Shown here one piece after another: positions 26,006 to 34,574 of a DNA stretch of 64,000 nt (within the stretch, counting starts at the first letter, position 1; the number at the start of each line of letters is the position of its first letter). Both the position numbers and the translations under genes were made by a program. The notes below the pieces were generated by a model, which saw only the letters and a program-made list of their open reading frames with translations, was not told the origin of the DNA and ran no database searches. Origin of the DNA: Clostridia bacterium (GTDB taxonomy: Bacteria > Bacillota > Clostridia > Oscillospirales > Acutalibacteraceae); contig JAFTLT010000057.1 in NCBI GenBank assembly GCA_017452785.1, positions 47,693 to 111,692 of the forward strand, given 5' to 3'.

Positions 26006-26403
26006 TATTTTCTACCCTTGGTCTGGCTTCTGAAATAAACCTTTTTGCCCTCTTTTTTAGCGGCATAGAGCTTTTCCTTAGCCTTTTTAGCTGCCATTTT
26101 CTTGTTTTTTTCTTTCTGAAGTGCTTTTTCTTTAAGCTCAGGGCTTTCCCTATAAAGCACTATAACACCGCCGATAACCTGAATAACCTCAGCGCCTGTT
26201 GCTTTTGCAAGCTCATCGGCTGTTTCTCTGGGTGTAATGGGTGAAGACTCAAGAAGCACCTTCACCTTTATAAGCTCTCTTGCCTTGAGAGCATCATCTG
26301 TCTGCTTAATGAGAGCGTCGGACATACCGCCTTTACCAACCTGAAAAAGAGGTTCAAGGCCATTTGCCTGAGCTCTGAAAGCTGCTCTTTCTTTACCTGT
26401 CAT
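26005..26403 (-). CDS. yhbY: CRM-domain RNA-binding protein YhbY
   Basis: A 132-residue protein. The first 97 residues are the YhbY/CRM domain (LEPLFQVGKGGMSDALIKQ ... ARELIKVKVLLESSP ... AEVIQVIGGVIVLYRES), which binds the assembling large subunit. A lysine-rich tail of about 35 residues extends beyond the usual length and could add RNA contacts. It is coupled to nadD-yqeK. Confidence 0.92.
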   Translation of the reverse strand: MTGKERAAFRAQANGLEPLFQVGKGGMSDALIKQTDDALKARELIKVKVLLESSPITPRETADELAKATGAEVIQVIGGVIVLYRESPELKEKALQKEKNKKMAAKKAKEKLYAAKKEGKKVYFRSQTKGRK

Positions 26404-26430
26404 GGCTTAACTCCTTATATTATTATATCA

Positions 26431-27015
26431 TTATATACTCGGTAATATCTTCTGTAATTCCTTAAGTGCATTGCCTCTGTGGCTGATGGCGTCCTTTTCG
26501 ACCGCTGTCATTTCGGCAAGACTTCTGTCCCCAACCATAAACAGTGGGTCATAACCGAAACCGTTTGAGCCTTTTTTCTCATAGCCGATATAACCCTCGC
26601 ACTTGCCGGTAGCTGTTAGTTCACTGCCGTCAGGGAAGCTGACACAGATTGCGCAGGCGAAGTATGCCGTTCTTTTTTCTGTGGGTACCCCCTCAAGCTC
26701 TGCTAAAAGCTTACGGTTGTTGCCGTCATCGTCGCCGTGTATTCCGCTGTATCTTGCAGAATAAACACCCGGCGCACCGCCTAAGGCATCTACACAAAGT
26801 CCGCTGTCGTCAGCTATGCAGGGCAGTCCGCTTTCCTTACAGCCTGACTCTGCCTTGATTCTCGCATTGTCAAGGAAGGTTTCACCATTTTCCTCTGCAT
26901 CTGTGAGCTCAATGCCTAAATCTGTGTCGGTCACAACCTCATAGCCCATAGGCGAAAGTATACGGCTCATTTCCTGCAGCTTATGCTTATTATGTGTTGC
27001 AATAATTATTTTCAT
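26431..27015 (-). CDS. rdgB: XTP/dITP diphosphatase
   Basis: A 194-residue house-cleaning nucleotidase of the Ham1/RdgB family that hydrolyses XTP, ITP and dITP. Typical segments are IIIATHNKHKLQEM at the N-terminus, GLPCIADDSGLCVDALGG (catalytic Asp) near residue 63, and GSNGFGYDPLFM and SHRGNALKEL near the end. It begins just after ftsY with three bases between them. Confidence 0.95.
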   Translation of the reverse strand: MKIIIATHNKHKLQEMSRILSPMGYEVVTDTDLGIELTDAEENGETFLDNARIKAESGCKESGLPCIADDSGLCVDALGGAPGVYSARYSGIHGDDDGNNRKLLAELEGVPTEKRTAYFACAICVSFPDGSELTATGKCEGYIGYEKKGSNGFGYDPLFMVGDRSLAEMTAVEKDAISHRGNALKELQKILPSI

Positions 27016-27018
27016 TTC

Positions 27019-27954
27019 TTAGTCCTCGTCTGCAAAAGTAACAGATGTGTCTTCAAAAAGAGCCTTTGCAAAAACCTTGGGCTTAAAAGGCTGCAAATCA
27101 TCAATCTGCTCACCCACACCGATAAACTTAACGGGGAGCTTAAGCTCGTTTTTGATTGTGAGCACAACACCGCCTCTTGCTGTGCCGTCGAGCTTTGTCA
27201 GTGCAATGCCTGTCAGTTCGGCAACATTCATAAATTCCTTAGCCTGATTAACTGCGTTCTGACCTGTTGTTGCATCGAGCACGAGAAGAATTTCACGGTC
27301 AGCATAGGGAAGCTCTTTTTCGACAACTCTGTAGATTTTTGCAAGCTCGTCCATAAGATTCTTTTTGTTATGGAGTCTGCCTGCAGTGTCACAGATAATG
27401 ATGTCGCAATCACGGGAAAGACCTGCGCTGATTGTATCGTATACCACAGCGGCAGGGTCCGCACCCTCTTTATGCTTGACTATATCAACACCTGCTCTGT
27501 CAGCCCACACCTCAAGCTGCTCAATAGCGGCAGCACGGAATGTATCAGCCGCACCGAGGATAACCTTTTTACCCTCTTTTTTATACATAGCAGCGAGCTT
27601 GCCGATTGTGGTTGTTTTGCCCACACCGTTAACGCCGATAACAAGGATAATTGAGGGCACTGTGATAAGTCCCATATCCTCACCGCCGTCAATCATTTCA
27701 GCAATGATGTCAGAAATAATCATCTTTGCATGCTTGGGGTTGCGCACTTCGTTTTTATTCACACGCTTGCGAAGCTCTTCAACTATATCAACGGCAGTTT
27801 TCATGCCGATATCACCCATAATGAGAGCCTCTTCAAGGTCATCGAAAAAGTCATCTGTTATTTCTTCATAAGCACCGAGAACGTCCTCAATACGCTCTGT
27901 CATGCCTTCACGGGTCTTTTTAAGTCCGAACCCGAATTTTTTAAAGATACCCAT
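27019..27954 (-). CDS. ftsY: Signal recognition particle receptor FtsY
   Basis: A 311-residue SRP GTPase that receives ribosome-SRP complexes at the membrane. The N domain is followed by the G domain: GVNGVGKTTTIGKLA (P-loop), DTFRAAAIEQL, DTAGRLHNKK, and TKLDGTARGG. The acidic A domain of E. coli FtsY is absent, as is normal in Firmicutes; the protein starts with the basic MGIFKKFGFGLKK. It follows smc by 15 bases. Confidence 0.96.
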   Translation of the reverse strand: MGIFKKFGFGLKKTREGMTERIEDVLGAYEEITDDFFDDLEEALIMGDIGMKTAVDIVEELRKRVNKNEVRNPKHAKMIISDIIAEMIDGGEDMGLITVPSIILVIGVNGVGKTTTIGKLAAMYKKEGKKVILGAADTFRAAAIEQLEVWADRAGVDIVKHKEGADPAAVVYDTISAGLSRDCDIIICDTAGRLHNKKNLMDELAKIYRVVEKELPYADREILLVLDATTGQNAVNQAKEFMNVAELTGIALTKLDGTARGGVVLTIKNELKLPVKFIGVGEQIDDLQPFKPKVFAKALFEDTSVTFADED

Positions 27955-27969
27955 AGGTTTCTTCCTCCT

Positions 27970-30900
27970 TTATTGAGTAATGCCGAGCTTTTTTGCAAGC
28001 TCTGCTGTTTTAAGTTCAAGCAGTTTTGATACACCCTGCTCCTGCATTGTGATGCCGTAAAGCACATCTGCTTCTTCCATGGTACCACGACGGTGAGTGA
28101 TAAGAATAAACTGAGTGTTGCCAGTCATTCTTCTGACATACTGAGCATATCTTGTTACGTTAACATCGTCAAGCGCTGCCTCAACCTCGTCAAAGATGCA
28201 GAAGGGTGCCGGGTTAACCTTCATAATTGCAAAGAGAAGTGCAATAGCAGAAAGTCCCTTTTCACCGCCTGAAAGTGAGTCAAGTCGCTTGACATTCTTT
28301 CCGGGAGGCTGAAGCTTTATGTCGATGTTACTTTCAAGCACATCAGTGGGGTCTTCGAGAGAAAGCTCTGCGTGACCGCCACCAAAGAGCTCACGGAAGG
28401 TTTCACCGAAATTCTGATTTATCTTTGCAAACTGCTCACGGAACTGCTGCGACATTTTGTCTGTCAGCTCTTCAATAAGTCTGATAAGCTCTTTTTTGCT
28501 CTTTTCAACATCAGCAACCTGTGAGGACATAAATTCATATCTTTCACTGACTTCCTTATATTCCTCAATTGCTCCAACATTAACAGCACCCAAATGTCTT
28601 ATGCTGCCCTTTATCTCGTGAAGTCTTCTTCTTGAGAAAGCAGGATCCTGAGACTTTTCGCCAACAGCTTCAGCTTCACGCTTTGTCAGCTGATATTCGT
28701 CATAGAGCTTGCTGATTGTGCTGTCATATTCTTCAGTCATTGTCTGCTTTCTTTCTTCAAGACGTGCAAGCTCACCGCTTATCTTTTCACGCTCTGAGGA
28801 TTTGTTTCTCTCTTCACTACGAAGTGCAGCAGACTTCTCTTCGGTTTCGCTTCTCTTTTTCTGCAAGGCAACTATTTCATCCTTTGCCTGCTTGCTCTTA
28901 TCGCCAAAGGTAGAAGCAAGACTTTTAAGCTCCTCTATTTCGGCTTCAATTTCCTTATTGCGCTCTTTGATCTTTTCTATCTCGTCAATAAGCTCTTTAT
29001 CCTTATCCTCGTGGCTGACAAGTCTTGCCTTAAGCAGACCGAGAGCCTGAGTTCTTGCCTGCATATCCTTATCAGCACCGTGAATATCAAGGCTGAGCTT
29101 TGATATAAGTGAAGTCATTTCTTCACGCTTTTTAGCAATTTCTTCTCTCTTTTCGCCCAACTCTTCAAGGCGCTTTTCGTAAGTTTCTATCTCTTTTTTC
29201 AGCTTGTCTGCTTCTTCGTTTGCCACCTCAAAGGCTCTTTGCATTGAGAAAATTCTCTCATCTGCATTGTCCTTTTCACCCTTGAGCTCGTCAAGAAGCG
29301 AAACTGCCGAATAATACTGCTCATAGGCAAGATTTTTCTGTCCCTCAAGACGGATTTTCTCTTCGCCCAGCTCAGCGAGAATCTGCTTTTCATTTTTCAG
29401 CTCTGCCTGCAGTGTTTCAATTTCCTGCGAAAGTGCGGTGTATTTTTCATCGAATACGGCAATTTCCTTTTGCAGCTTTTCATCCTTTTCCTTGAGCTTT
29501 TCTATTTCTGTACTGCGGGAAAGTATGCCTGCATTCTGTGCTGCCGAACCGCCGGTGATAGAACCGCCTGCATTGATAACCTGACCGTCAAGAGTAACAA
29601 TCTTAAAACGCTGGTCATATTTTTTTGCAATTCCTATAGCGCAGGAAAGATCCTCTGCCACAACAGTTTTGCCCAGAAGTGAAGCTATAACCTCACTGTA
29701 ACGGCTATCATAAGTGAGAAGATTGACAGCCTTGTCAACATAGCCGAGGCAATCCTCAAGACCTTCCTCATCTAGGCTTCTGCCCTTGACAGCATCAACG
29801 GGTAAAAATGTTGCTCTGCCTGCCGAAGTGCTCTTAAGATAGTTTACTGCTGTTTTTGCATCCTGCTGAGTGTCGGTCACGATATTCTGCACAGCGTTGC
29901 CGAGTGCCGTTTCAATTGCAACTGCATATTCACTCTTAACAGTGATAAGCTGTGACACTGTGCCGTGGATGCCTCTTAAAGAGCCCTTTTCGCTCTCTTT
30001 AATTACCTTCTTAACTGCTCCCGAATAGCCTTCCATATTCTTTTCAAGCTCTGTGAGCATAGTAATTTTTGAGGCAGTTCTCTGCTGATCGAAGCTCTTT
30101 TCATCAAGCTCTTTTTTAGCTGTGTCTGCCTTGCTTTCAAGTGATTCCAGCTTCATTGTGTAGCCCTTGACACTGTTCAAAACGCCTGAAAGCTCATCTG
30201 TGCACTTAGTCAGTGAGGCGTCTGCTCTTGCTTTATCCTGAGAAGCTAAGTCCACACTTTCCTGACGGGCATTGATCTGTAGGTCTATTGTTTCAATTCT
30301 TGCCTTTATTTCGGCAATTGCAGATTGAGCGGTTGATGCCTCAACACGGCGGTCTGCAAGGTTTTTAGTCAGGATGTTTATATTTACGGATATGTCTGCT
30401 GTTTCCTTGTCAAGACCTGAGCCCTCTGACTGCATCTTATCAAGCTGAGTCCTCACACCCTGAAGCTCACTGCTTTTATCGTCACGTATTTTCTTTATCT
30501 GTGAGATCAGCTTTTCTTCAGTTTCAATTTCCTTTTGAAGCTGCTGCTGACCGAGCTCAGAGTCGCTTCTGTCACGGGAAATTCGGCTGATGGTGTCGTT
30601 ATTATGTTCAATTGAGCTTCTGAGCACAGCCTGCTCACTGTTTGCTCTTGCGGCTCTCTCTTCAAGCTCTGAAATGCCCTGACGGATTTCGTCTATCTTT
30701 ATGTTGATATTCTGTGTATCGGTAACACATTTTTCGATAAGCTCCTCAATGCCCTCGAGCTCACCCTCAACGCTTTCATAGTGGTTTCTTGCTATGATTA
30801 TGTTGTCTTCCTGCTTGCGAAGATCCTCCTTGAGCTTATCGATGCTGTAAAGCCACAGACCTATTTCAAGGGTTTTCTTTTCTTCGCTGAGCACAAGAAA

Positions 30901-31542
30901 CTTCTGAGCTTTTTCACTTTGTGTTTTAAGGGGGCCTATTCTGCTTTCAAGCTCTGTGAGAATATCACGAAGTCTTATTAAATTTTCCTCAGCCTGATTT
31001 AATTTTTTCAGTGAGTCGCTTCTCTTATATCTGTATGCGGAAATACCCGCAGCTTCCTCAAACATCTCACGGCATTCCTTACCCTTGCCGCTGACCATAT
31101 CTGCAATCTTGCCCTGGCTGACCATTGAATAGCCGTCTCTGCCGAGACCTGTATCCATAAACAGCTCGTGAACGTCTCTGAGTCTCACATTTTCGCCGTT
31201 GATTTTATATTCACTTTCACCTGAACGGTAATATCTTCTCGTTACGGTAACCTCGTCGGTATCCTTGGCAATTGAACGGTCAGTGTTGTCGAGACGAAGT
31301 GTAACCTGAGCAAAGCCGTGAGCTTTTCTTATTTTTGTGCCGTCGAAAATGACGTCCTCCATTTTTGAACCACGAAGACTCTTGCTGGACTGCTCACCGA
31401 GTACCCAGCGCACCGCATCTGAAATATTACTCTTACCGCTTCCGTTAGGGCCAACAACTGCCGTGATGCCCTTGCCGAAGGTAAGCACTGTTTTTTCAGG
31501 GAATGATTTGAAGCCTTGCATTTCAAGTGCTGTTAATATCAT
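27970..31542 (-). CDS. smc: Chromosome condensation protein SMC
   Basis: An 1190-residue SMC ATPase of normal length. The N-terminal head has GPNGSGKSNISDAVRW (Walker A, residues 32-47). Two long coiled coils flank a hinge at about 510-670 (GIHGTVSQLI ... NAGGSITGGSA). The C-terminal head has LSGGEKGLSAIALL (signature) and FCIFDEVEAALDD (Walker B). It condenses and segregates the chromosome with ScpA/ScpB, which are not in this window. It stands between the radical SAM gene and ftsY, as in many Firmicutes. Confidence 0.97.
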   Translation of the reverse strand: MILTALEMQGFKSFPEKTVLTFGKGITAVVGPNGSGKSNISDAVRWVLGEQSSKSLRGSKMEDVIFDGTKIRKAHGFAQVTLRLDNTDRSIAKDTDEVTVTRRYYRSGESEYKINGENVRLRDVHELFMDTGLGRDGYSMVSQGKIADMVSGKGKECREMFEEAAGISAYRYKRSDSLKKLNQAEENLIRLRDILTELESRIGPLKTQSEKAQKFLVLSEEKKTLEIGLWLYSIDKLKEDLRKQEDNIIIARNHYESVEGELEGIEELIEKCVTDTQNINIKIDEIRQGISELEERAARANSEQAVLRSSIEHNNDTISRISRDRSDSELGQQQLQKEIETEEKLISQIKKIRDDKSSELQGVRTQLDKMQSEGSGLDKETADISVNINILTKNLADRRVEASTAQSAIAEIKARIETIDLQINARQESVDLASQDKARADASLTKCTDELSGVLNSVKGYTMKLESLESKADTAKKELDEKSFDQQRTASKITMLTELEKNMEGYSGAVKKVIKESEKGSLRGIHGTVSQLITVKSEYAVAIETALGNAVQNIVTDTQQDAKTAVNYLKSTSAGRATFLPVDAVKGRSLDEEGLEDCLGYVDKAVNLLTYDSRYSEVIASLLGKTVVAEDLSCAIGIAKKYDQRFKIVTLDGQVINAGGSITGGSAAQNAGILSRSTEIEKLKEKDEKLQKEIAVFDEKYTALSQEIETLQAELKNEKQILAELGEEKIRLEGQKNLAYEQYYSAVSLLDELKGEKDNADERIFSMQRAFEVANEEADKLKKEIETYEKRLEELGEKREEIAKKREEMTSLISKLSLDIHGADKDMQARTQALGLLKARLVSHEDKDKELIDEIEKIKERNKEIEAEIEELKSLASTFGDKSKQAKDEIVALQKKRSETEEKSAALRSEERNKSSEREKISGELARLEERKQTMTEEYDSTISKLYDEYQLTKREAEAVGEKSQDPAFSRRRLHEIKGSIRHLGAVNVGAIEEYKEVSERYEFMSSQVADVEKSKKELIRLIEELTDKMSQQFREQFAKINQNFGETFRELFGGGHAELSLEDPTDVLESNIDIKLQPPGKNVKRLDSLSGGEKGLSAIALLFAIMKVNPAPFCIFDEVEAALDDVNVTRYAQYVRRMTGNTQFILITHRRGTMEEADVLYGITMQEQGVSKLLELKTAELAKKLGITQ

Positions 31543-31546
31543 AGTT

Positions 31547-32542
31547 TTAACCTCGCACGATTATTTCATATTTTTCCAGTGTTTCGTCCTGTCGGATTTT
31601 GCATATATAGCCCATATCCTTCAGGAGGTTTATATTGCTTTTTTTCTGTCCCGTGAGCATTGAAACATATCTTTTGCCCACGCTGATTTCTATTTCACCC
31701 TTTTGTACTCTGCCGCTTTCTATAGCTTCGAGCACTCTTTTAAGATAAATTCTGCTTTCGCATATTTCTCTGAAAGCAGGATGGTATGCACCTGCAACAT
31801 AGCCTTCCTCAACATTTCCGCCTGAGTGAAGACCAAGCCTTATTACTCTTATACCCTTTTGGCGGAACATCATCAGAAGCTCTGCACAAAGTGAAGCCGC
31901 GTCCTCAACACTCTGAGGAACATATAAGCCATCATAATAAAGTCTTGCAAGCCCTGTGCCATGGAGCACAACTGTGGGATAAATTCTTGCCGTATCAGGC
32001 GAAAGAGCAATGAGCTTTTTTGCTGTTTCGATGCATTTTTTGTCAGTGTCACCCAAAAGACCTGTCATCATCTGCACACCAAACTCAAAACCGTAGCTTT
32101 TTATCAGTCCTGCAGCATTTATAACATCATCGGCAGTGTGACCTCTTTTGTTAAGAGCAAGAACCTCGTTGTCCATGCTCTGACAGCCAAGCTCAATTGC
32201 CGTGACACCGTAATGCTTTAAGATGCTGAGCGCCTCTTCATTTATACAGTCGGGTCTTGTTGAAACTCTTATGCCGGCAAAAAAGCCTTTATCTATATAG
32301 TGCTTTGCCCGTGTGAGAAGACTGACCATATAGTCCCTGTCAATTGCAGTAAAGCTGCCACCGAAAAATGCGATTTCACCTTTATTGCAATCGGCTGTGG
32401 AAAGCGCTGTCTGCACTGACTCGTCTATATCAGTGAGTGTCAGAGGCTTACTCTTACCCGATATTGTCTTTTGATTGCAGAAGCTGCAGGCATGGGGACA
32501 GCCCTCATGGGGCACAAATAAGGCAACATTTATGTGTTTCAA
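31547..32542 (-). CDS. Radical SAM protein, Elp3-like
   Basis: A 331-residue radical SAM protein with the cluster motif CPHACSFC (Cys15, Cys19, Cys22) and the GGSFTAI and GIRVSTRPDCINEE segments typical of Elp3-like radical SAM enzymes. It lacks the acetyltransferase domain of true Elp3, and the reaction is unknown. It lies between rnc and smc, a conserved place in Clostridia, which hints at a role in RNA modification or translation. Its start overlaps the end of rnc. Confidence 0.8.
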   Translation of the reverse strand: MKHINVALFVPHEGCPHACSFCNQKTISGKSKPLTLTDIDESVQTALSTADCNKGEIAFFGGSFTAIDRDYMVSLLTRAKHYIDKGFFAGIRVSTRPDCINEEALSILKHYGVTAIELGCQSMDNEVLALNKRGHTADDVINAAGLIKSYGFEFGVQMMTGLLGDTDKKCIETAKKLIALSPDTARIYPTVVLHGTGLARLYYDGLYVPQSVEDAASLCAELLMMFRQKGIRVIRLGLHSGGNVEEGYVAGAYHPAFREICESRIYLKRVLEAIESGRVQKGEIEISVGKRYVSMLTGQKKSNINLLKDMGYICKIRQDETLEKYEIIVRG

Positions 32543-33225
32543 CTTTTTATACCCATTAATTCAAGTGCCTGCTTTGCTGCCTGCTGCTCAGCAAGCTTTT
32601 TGCTTTTGCCCATGCCGTAACCAACAACATTGCTGTTGAGCATAACCTCAACCTCAAAGCGCTTGTCGTGGTCGGGGCCGCTTTCACCAACAAGAATATA
32701 TGTCAGGTGCTCATCGGGATTTTTCTGTATAATTTCTTGAAGCTCTGTTTTATAGTCACGAAGGCTGAGCTGCTTTGCCGCCGCCTCTTTGATGAAGCCT
32801 AAAACAAACTTTCTGACATTTTCAAGGCCGCCGTCAAGATAAATTGCACCTATAACCGCCTCAAAAGCATCGGCAAGTATAGAAGCTCTGTGTCTGCCGC
32901 CCGTGTTATCCTCACCTCTGCCAAGCAGCAGATATTTGCCAAGGTTTATCTGCTTTGCAAAGCCGTGAAGTGACTTCTCACAAACGCAGGCCGCTCTCTT
33001 TTTTGTCATCTCACCCTCTGGCAGATGAGCTAAATTGTGATAAAAATAGTCTGCTGTTATAACGCCTAAAACTGAATCGCCTAAAAATTCAAGACGCTCG
33101 TTGCAATCTTTGCCTGTCTGCTTTTCATTTGCATAAGATGAGTGTGTAAGTGCAGTTTCAAGCAGGCTCTTATTTTTAAATTCGTAGCCTATAACCTTTT
33201 CAAATTCACTCATATTCATTTTCAT
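32539..33225 (-). CDS. rnc: Ribonuclease III
   Basis: A 228-residue double-strand RNA endonuclease that processes rRNA precursors. The catalytic signature ERLEFLGDSVLG stands at about residues 43-54 and a second acidic cluster at DAFEAVIGAIYLDGG. The C-terminal 70 residues form a double-strand RNA-binding domain (YKTELQEIIQKN ... GMGKSKKLAEQQAAKQAL). Start and stop overlap the neighbours by four bases each. Confidence 0.97.
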   Translation of the reverse strand: MKMNMSEFEKVIGYEFKNKSLLETALTHSSYANEKQTGKDCNERLEFLGDSVLGVITADYFYHNLAHLPEGEMTKKRAACVCEKSLHGFAKQINLGKYLLLGRGEDNTGGRHRASILADAFEAVIGAIYLDGGLENVRKFVLGFIKEAAAKQLSLRDYKTELQEIIQKNPDEHLTYILVGESGPDHDKRFEVEVMLNSNVVGYGMGKSKKLAEQQAAKQALELMGIKS

Positions 33226-34535
33226 ATCCTCTTTTCAAGATATTCTCTCATATCCTCAAGTCCTCTTGAGGAAAGGGCTGCATATCTTTGCTGTTTATCT
33301 CTTATTTTCGGCTCAATGGGCGGCAAAACTCCGAAGTTTGCACCCATAGGCTGAAAGTTTTTAACACTCTCGTCACTTATATATCTTTGCAGTGCACCTA
33401 TCATTGAGGTTTCGGGCAACACGAGAGCTTCTTTGCCCTTAAGGTATCTTGCCATATTAATGCCTGCCATAATGCCCGAAGAAGCTGATTCCATATAGCC
33501 CTCAACGCCGGTTATCTGACCTGCAAAGAAAAGGTTCGGTCTTGCTCTGAAGCTGAAATCACCGTTTAAAAGTCTGGGAGAATCTATAAAGGTGTTTCTG
33601 TGCATAACGCCGTATCTGAGAAACTCTGCATTTCTGAGGGCAGGTATCATAGAGAAAACTCTCTTCTGCTCAGGGAATTTCAGGTTAGTCTGAAAACCGA
33701 CAAGGTTAAACATTGTTCCCATAGCGTTTTCTTTTCTGAGCTGAAGCACTGCCCAAGGTCTGTGCCCTGTTTTCGGGTCACGAAGACCAACAGGCTTAAG
33801 GGGTCCGAAACGCATTGTGTCTTTGCCTCTTGAAGCCATAACCTCAATAGGCATGCAGCCCTCATAGACATCCTTTCTCTTATCAAAAGAATGAAGCTCT
33901 GCACTTTCGGCATTTATGAGAGCCTCATAAAAGACTTCATACTCTTCTTTATTCATGGGACAGTTAATATAGTCACTTTCACCGCCTCTTTCATAGCGTG
34001 AGGCTGTGAAAGCATTTTCCATATCGATGCTGTCTTTTGACACAATAGGTGCTGCCGCATCAAAAAAGTGAAGTCCACTGCCGCAAAGAGTGGCTATATC
34101 CTCGCTGAGTGCATCACTTGCAAGAGGTCCTGCAGCAATTATGACATTGCCTTCGGGGATTTTAGTTACTTCCTCATGGATAACATTTATAAGTGGCTCA
34201 GCCTTAATTTTTTCTGTTATAAGCTGAGAAAAAATATCTCTGTCAACTGCCAAGGCTCCGCCTGCCGGTACCTCTGAAAGGTCAGCACATTCCATACAGA
34301 TTGAGCCGAATTCACGCATCTCCGCTTTGAGGAGACCTGCCGCAGATTCAAGACGTTTTGCCTTGAGAGAGTTTGAGCACACCAGCTCTGCAAGAGTCGG
34401 CATATGATGAGCAGGTGAAAATTTCACAGGCTTCATCTCATAAAGGTCAACCTCGATATTCTCTTTTGCCAATTGCCATGCGGCCTCAACACCTGCAAGA
34501 CCGCCACCGATAACAATTACTTTTTTGCCCATCAT
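33222..34535 (-). CDS. trmFO: Methylenetetrahydrofolate-tRNA-(uracil-5-)-methyltransferase
   Basis: A 437-residue flavoprotein that methylates U54 of tRNA using methylenetetrahydrofolate and FADH2, the Gram-positive alternative to TrmA. The FAD motif VIVIGGGLAGVEAAWQLA opens the protein, with later family segments LVCSNSLKAKRLE, GGESDYINCPMNKEEY and FAGQITGVEGYMESA. It follows topA, the usual place in Firmicutes. Confidence 0.96.
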   Translation of the reverse strand: MMGKKVIVIGGGLAGVEAAWQLAKENIEVDLYEMKPVKFSPAHHMPTLAELVCSNSLKAKRLESAAGLLKAEMREFGSICMECADLSEVPAGGALAVDRDIFSQLITEKIKAEPLINVIHEEVTKIPEGNVIIAAGPLASDALSEDIATLCGSGLHFFDAAAPIVSKDSIDMENAFTASRYERGGESDYINCPMNKEEYEVFYEALINAESAELHSFDKRKDVYEGCMPIEVMASRGKDTMRFGPLKPVGLRDPKTGHRPWAVLQLRKENAMGTMFNLVGFQTNLKFPEQKRVFSMIPALRNAEFLRYGVMHRNTFIDSPRLLNGDFSFRARPNLFFAGQITGVEGYMESASSGIMAGINMARYLKGKEALVLPETSMIGALQRYISDESVKNFQPMGANFGVLPPIEPKIRDKQQRYAALSSRGLEDMREYLEKRI

Positions 34536-34574
34536 TTCAACTCCTTTAAATGCGGAATTCCTAACTCCTCACTT

